A stretch of DNA of 64,000 nt, from the NCBI GenBank assembly GCA_027382625.1, contig JAJKFJ010021011.1, positions 124,001-188,000 on the forward strand, read 5' to 3'. A program made the position numbers and the translations under genes. The DNA is from Tetmemena sp. SeJ-2015 (lineage: Eukaryota > Ciliophora > Spirotrichea > Sporadotrichida > Oxytrichidae). This document shows, one piece after another, positions 60,452 to 64,000 of the stretch. The notes beneath the pieces were generated by a model. That model made no database searches. It was given only the letters and a program-made list of their open reading frames with translations, and was not told the origin of the DNA. Each line of letters opens with the position of its first letter. Position 1 is the first letter of the stretch.

Positions 60452-60749
60452 ATTAATTCAAGTAAAGCTTACTTTTCTAAAAATTAGGGAACTTTCTAAT
60501 TGTCGAAGCGAGTGTATGCCATTCTAAAGCTTGAGCTTGCTATTTACTTGCCTTGCCCTTTTATGAAAAAGGGAGCCTCATTTTTATGGTACTTTTAGAC
60601 TGATCGCAGGAGCTAAAAAAGCCTGATCAAGTTGGGCTTAGAGAGTTAGGTTGTGAATTTATCCATTTAAATGAGAGTGCTATTATAATTATAGGTTGTG
60701 TTTATATTCTAAGGCTATATTAATTTATATAAACCCCCTCTATCTGAAA

Positions 60750-61232
60750 ATGCTACTGAGAACTATGAGAACGATAATGAAAATGAACTGTGGTCACCCC
60801 TCATGAATTGCTAATGGCCTTGGAGGAAGAAGCATTCCCTTGGGAATCTAGAATTTTGACAGACTTTAACCAGGTGCTTCCTAAAATTCAAGCTCTCAAT
60901 GCAAAAGTAGACAGAGAAGAAGTTGTTGCGCAAGCCATAGTTCAATAGACTAGTGAAACTCAACTTGCTCTTGTGTAAGATTTTAATGTGAGATGATTAA
61001 TGCATGAATTAGAAAGAAGGAGCATCAAGAATTGGTCCCTATTTTCTCAAGCTCTATTATTCAGAGGTTTGATGCCCTTCATTACAAAGGACTGGAGATA
61101 AGCAAGGAAAAGATTCCAGTGGAGGGAATCAAGAAAGGACTCGTGGGCATAGCGTCTTCTTATTAAAATGAACCCAAAGTACACGAATCAACACAATAGG
61201 AAGAAGAGAGCAAGAGTGCTGCTACTGATTGA
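60750..61232 (+). CDS. Small unknown protein, MDS borders unresolved
   Basis: Two coding-like blocks on the plus strand. The first reads TPHELLMALEEEAFPWESRI then AKVDREEVVAQAIVQQTS (60800-60970). The second reads FDALHYKGLEISKEKIPVEG and ends in a Glu/Ser-rich tail at TGA 61230-61232. Between them, and before the first, are in-frame TGAs and frame changes suggesting one or more IESs I could not define. The start codon is not fixed. No family recognised. It overlaps on the opposite strand with the tail of the neighbouring minus-strand reading. Confidence 0.45.
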
Positions 61233-61329
61233 GAGAAAATGAAATAGAAAGTTGAAGTGTTCTAAAATCGGAGAGAAAACGAGTGAGTGTGATTCGTTGA
61301 ACATGAAATGATAATTAGGAGTATTAATT

Positions 61330-61837
61330 TAATGATATTCATTGAAATGCTATTTCTCCGAGCTTGTTCTCGATCTTCTTAATTTACTAAGTCCACACTG
61401 CTTGCATATTGAGATATGCACTCTTCTGTTGACACCTTATCTCTTTTGTCATCTTGCAAACAGTTTTTGTATATCATCTATGAGAAATTAAAATGGCTAA
61501 ATAGGTATACCTGCATCATTTACGATTACTGGGAATAGGCAAATCTCTCAAAGTCTTATCTAGGTTTCTTACAACTATTGACGCACTTATCTTGAGTGGT
61601 TACATCTACGCTGCAAGTATTAAACATAACAGAAAATATTTCATCAAAATAGCAAGCTTAGACGCAAGTTTCCTCGTTCTTATCTAGAATGTCAAAATAC
61701 TTGTTCACTGCAACATTTTGAAGAAAGTGCTTTTGAGTTTCTAAAATGAATTCGTGCATCTTCTCCTTCTATTAAGTTGAGAAATACCTGTTTTAATGCT
61801 TTAAGTTAATGGATTATATTAATTTTAGAATGTTCAT
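61330..61837 (-). CDS. Small Cys-rich protein with two CX3C motifs
   Basis: Start ATG 61837. The product has two CX3C motifs, ETCVQACYF and DKCVNSCKK, 22 residues apart, then NCLQDD and EECISQY after a 33-nt GT-AG intron (GTATAC...CATAG, about 61478-61510). Such paired cysteines recall small intermembrane-space chaperones, but the spacing is wider than in Tim9/Tim10-type proteins, so I do not assign the family. The end of the gene is uncertain because no TGA follows in frame. Confidence 0.5.
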
Positions 61838-61947
61838 TAAGTCTTATTTATCAGAAACTAAATCACCTAAGCTGAACTTTAAAAATTTCCCGAATTAAAA
61901 AGTTAAATAGTTTTATTGAGTTGGCTAAAGAATTTTGTATAGTGCTT

Positions 61948-63600
61948 TCACTTAAAAACATCCTGCTCTAGCTCGCTCATGAAAACATGCTTCTTTAGGA
62001 GTTTGAGAGTGTCAAGTGAACAGAGTCCACTCTCCTCAAATTTATAGCCAATTTGATAAAGCATTTCCATATTCTTTTTCAAATCTTCCATTCTAGAAAG
62101 CACTGTCGTCTCTAGCAATTTATGGAACTCTCTGGTTCCAGTTCTAGTTGTGCAAAAAACTTTCACCATGAGTGCAATCTCATCCGGTTTTACCTCTTCT
62201 GTCATGCGAAGAGTCTTAATTACCTCCTCTTCAATTGACTTGTTAAAAACTTTGTTTACTATTCCCTTTTAAATTAAGGTACATTTAAATATTTTTGATA
62301 CTCCCTACTTATGATATCCATGCAAGATGTAACAAAGCTCTCTGCATGAGAAAGAACTCATCATCTATTGAATTCTAGGCAGTAGAATTAAGTGGAGATT
62401 CTTAGAGCCTCTTTAGGAGAATATGAAAGCCTTGCATACTTCTTTCACATTCTCTGCCTAGAAAGAATCCATGTTCCCTAGAATTCCCTTTTCCAGAAAA
62501 GTGAATAGTCCTGAAGAACCAAAGCCTGAAATCGCGAATCCTGCTGCGCAAGTTGTCATCTCATCAATAGTCATCTAGTTGTATCTCTTCAAGAATAATT
62601 GCTCAAGTTGGATGAAGAGCTTAGGGAACTTCTAGGAAATCTCAGAGAAAGTCTGCAGCACTCTCAGCAAATCATAAGTGGTGCATTTCTCGTCAATTTT
62701 CTCATTCAAGAATTCCCCAAATTAGGAAAAGAAGGCTATAGTGCCAGCATGAACAGTGTAGAAATTGTAACCTAAAGAGATTAAGTCATGAGTTGAAAGC
62801 TTATCAAATTTCTAGGAGAGGAACAGGAACTCAAAGAAGTCGTAGAAATCTCTAGAGCCTTCATTCTAGCTGGAAAAATGACTCATTATTTCAACCATGG
62901 ACTTTGGAGAGAAGAGGTTCTCTTTTTTCATGAGGAAGAGCTCTAAGTTAATCCAGAGCAGCTTATCATCGATACAAAATATATCAAGGAACTTTGCAAC
63001 CTTCACATAGGTGCGTTCATCTTAGAAAGTTACCAAGTTTTAAGATTATTTAAAGGAAGTCTTGCTTATAAAACTTATTTATAGGTATAAGTTTGACCCT
63101 AGCTCTCTGAGGAAGTTTCCGAAAGTCTCTGAGGTCAAATCTTTCTCTTCAAATTGAGCAGCATCTCTCAGGAAAATGTCCAAAGCGATTGAAATGTATT
63201 TTTCAGTAAAGCCCTCAACAAACATATTCTCCATAAAAAAGTAGATCTCGTCCACAGAAGAGAACTCTTAAATGTCTTTTGCGTGCTAGCTTCAATCTAA
63301 AAGAGGAAATTATGTATGTATTCTCATTTAGCTTTGAAGTGCAATTTTTGAGAAATCCTTGAATCTCAAGGTATTCTTGATGTCGTTGTTCTTGAGAATA
63401 TCGTCGAGCTACCTTTGTTCCCAGCGATTTTTGATGTTCCAATTAAGCTTGGACTCTGACCTCTCTTTGATCTCTTTCTCATACTCCATTCTGTAAGAGT
63501 CATTTCTATCTCTTCCAAACTTAGCCTGATCCTTTTTATACTTCTCAGCCTGTCCAAACAATCCCCCTAAGAAATTTCTTCTATGCAAGTTAAGTAGCAT
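61948..63600 (-). CDS. Helical-repeat protein with mitochondrial-like N-terminus
   Basis: ATG at 63600 gives MLLNLHRRNFLGGLFGQAEK, a basic, hydrophobic N-terminus of mitochondrial-presequence type. The remainder is all-helical, with repeated patterns such as FLDIFCIDDKLLWINLELFL, FPKLFIQLEQLFLKRY and EMTTCAAGFAISGFGSSGLF. These resemble helical-repeat organelle RNA-associated proteins, though no signature motif was identified. Stop TGA 61948-61950. Frame breaks occur near 63300, 63040 and 62260, where short AT-rich inserts (candidate IESs) lie. About 500 residues. Confidence 0.6.
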
Positions 63601-63639
63601 CACACTCTTTGCCTCTGAATTAAAAGACTAAGAAAGTGT

Positions 63640-64000
63640 ATACCTCAGTAAGCTAGCTGCTTTCATTTTGATTCTATGGCTATAATATAAATTTACAAAC
63701 TTCTCCAACTCATTTGACTAGTATTAATGGAGTGCTGATAGATTCAAATTCTGATAGTGTTGCTATCGGTATGTCAAGCCTTTTTTATGGGTGCTTTTGG
63801 ATTGAGTTCTCTGATGTTCTTTATCCCAACAGTCCTCATGATAGATGTAGACGCAACAAAGGCAAAGTTTATCGCCTTGCACTTGGGACTCTTTGCTTCA
63901 ACTGCTGCCACTTTCACAGCAGCATTAGAGGGGCTTTACTATCTTGACTATGTAGTGCTATTTGTGTGCATGAACGTGATGGGAGCAGGACTGGGACTCT
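63640..64000 (+). CDS. TauE/SafE-like membrane protein, 5' part, cut by window end
   Basis: From about 63780 the plus strand reads FMGAFGLSSLMFFIPTVLMI, then KAKFIALHLGLFASTAATFT and YYLDYVVLFVCMNVMGAGLG up to the last base. These are consecutive hydrophobic helices with Gly/Ser-rich turns, resembling the C-terminal half of TauE/SafE-type anion exporters. The assignment rests on appearance only. Upstream (63700-63780) the reading has a polar stretch; the start codon was not located and the gene continues past the window. Confidence 0.45.

Overview
The window reads as germline (micronuclear) DNA of a spirotrich, most likely hypotrich, ciliate of the Oxytricha/Stylonychia/Tetmemena kind. Two things in the sequence support this. 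First, conserved proteins read through only if TAA and TAG are glutamine and TGA is the sole stop. Second, the genes are cut into macronuclear-destined segments (MDSs) by short AT-rich internal eliminated sequences (IESs). Each IES is bounded by a direct repeat (pointer) of 3-10 bp, and removing one pointer copy plus the IES restores the frame. Pointers such as AGAGAGCT, AGCGC and GCATC lack the invariant TA expected of Paramecium-type IESs. GT-AG introns, mostly about 30-130 nt, are also present. No species can be named from the sequence alone.

Layout. 1-2.7 kb: AT-rich DNA, then broken plus-strand coding-like fragments. 3.3-9.3 kb: two minus-strand Asn/Gln-rich genes, the second with a C-terminal RRM. 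9.4-11.9 kb: a Prp43/DHX15-type DEAH helicase. 12.2-17.8 kb: a long ankyrin-repeat protein. 17.9-19.5 kb: a Gln/Ser-rich protein. 20.5-20.7 kb: a tiny plus-strand membrane protein. 20.9-22.7 kb: a tubulin tyrosine ligase-like enzyme. 22.8-24.3 kb: a FAM221-like Cys/His protein. 24.6-29.5 kb: a very long helical-repeat, low-complexity protein. 29.8-34.4 kb: three plus-strand members of one unfamiliar secreted or membrane family, without detected IESs. 34.6-36.2 kb: a SPOUT1-type RNA methyltransferase. 36.6-37.5 kb: an uninterrupted two-helix membrane protein. 37.9-44.9 kb: a BIG-type Sec7 Arf exchange factor. 45.4-52.7 kb: a P4-ATPase lipid flippase with a long charged tail. 52.9-54.6 kb: DPH2, scrambled. 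55.1-59.9 kb: a Gln/Asn-rich protein. 60.0-63.6 kb: four small or medium genes. From about 63.7 kb: the edge of a TauE/SafE-like membrane protein.

The most notable finding is DPH2 (diphthamide synthesis). Its N-terminal MDS lies on the plus strand and the rest on the minus strand. The halves share an 11-bp inverted pointer that falls inside an intron, so this gene must be unscrambled by inversion. Nearly all other genes are interrupted but in linear order. Many single-base frame breaks lie away from pointers, often in homopolymers, and look like long-read assembly errors. Gene ends are therefore approximate where stated.
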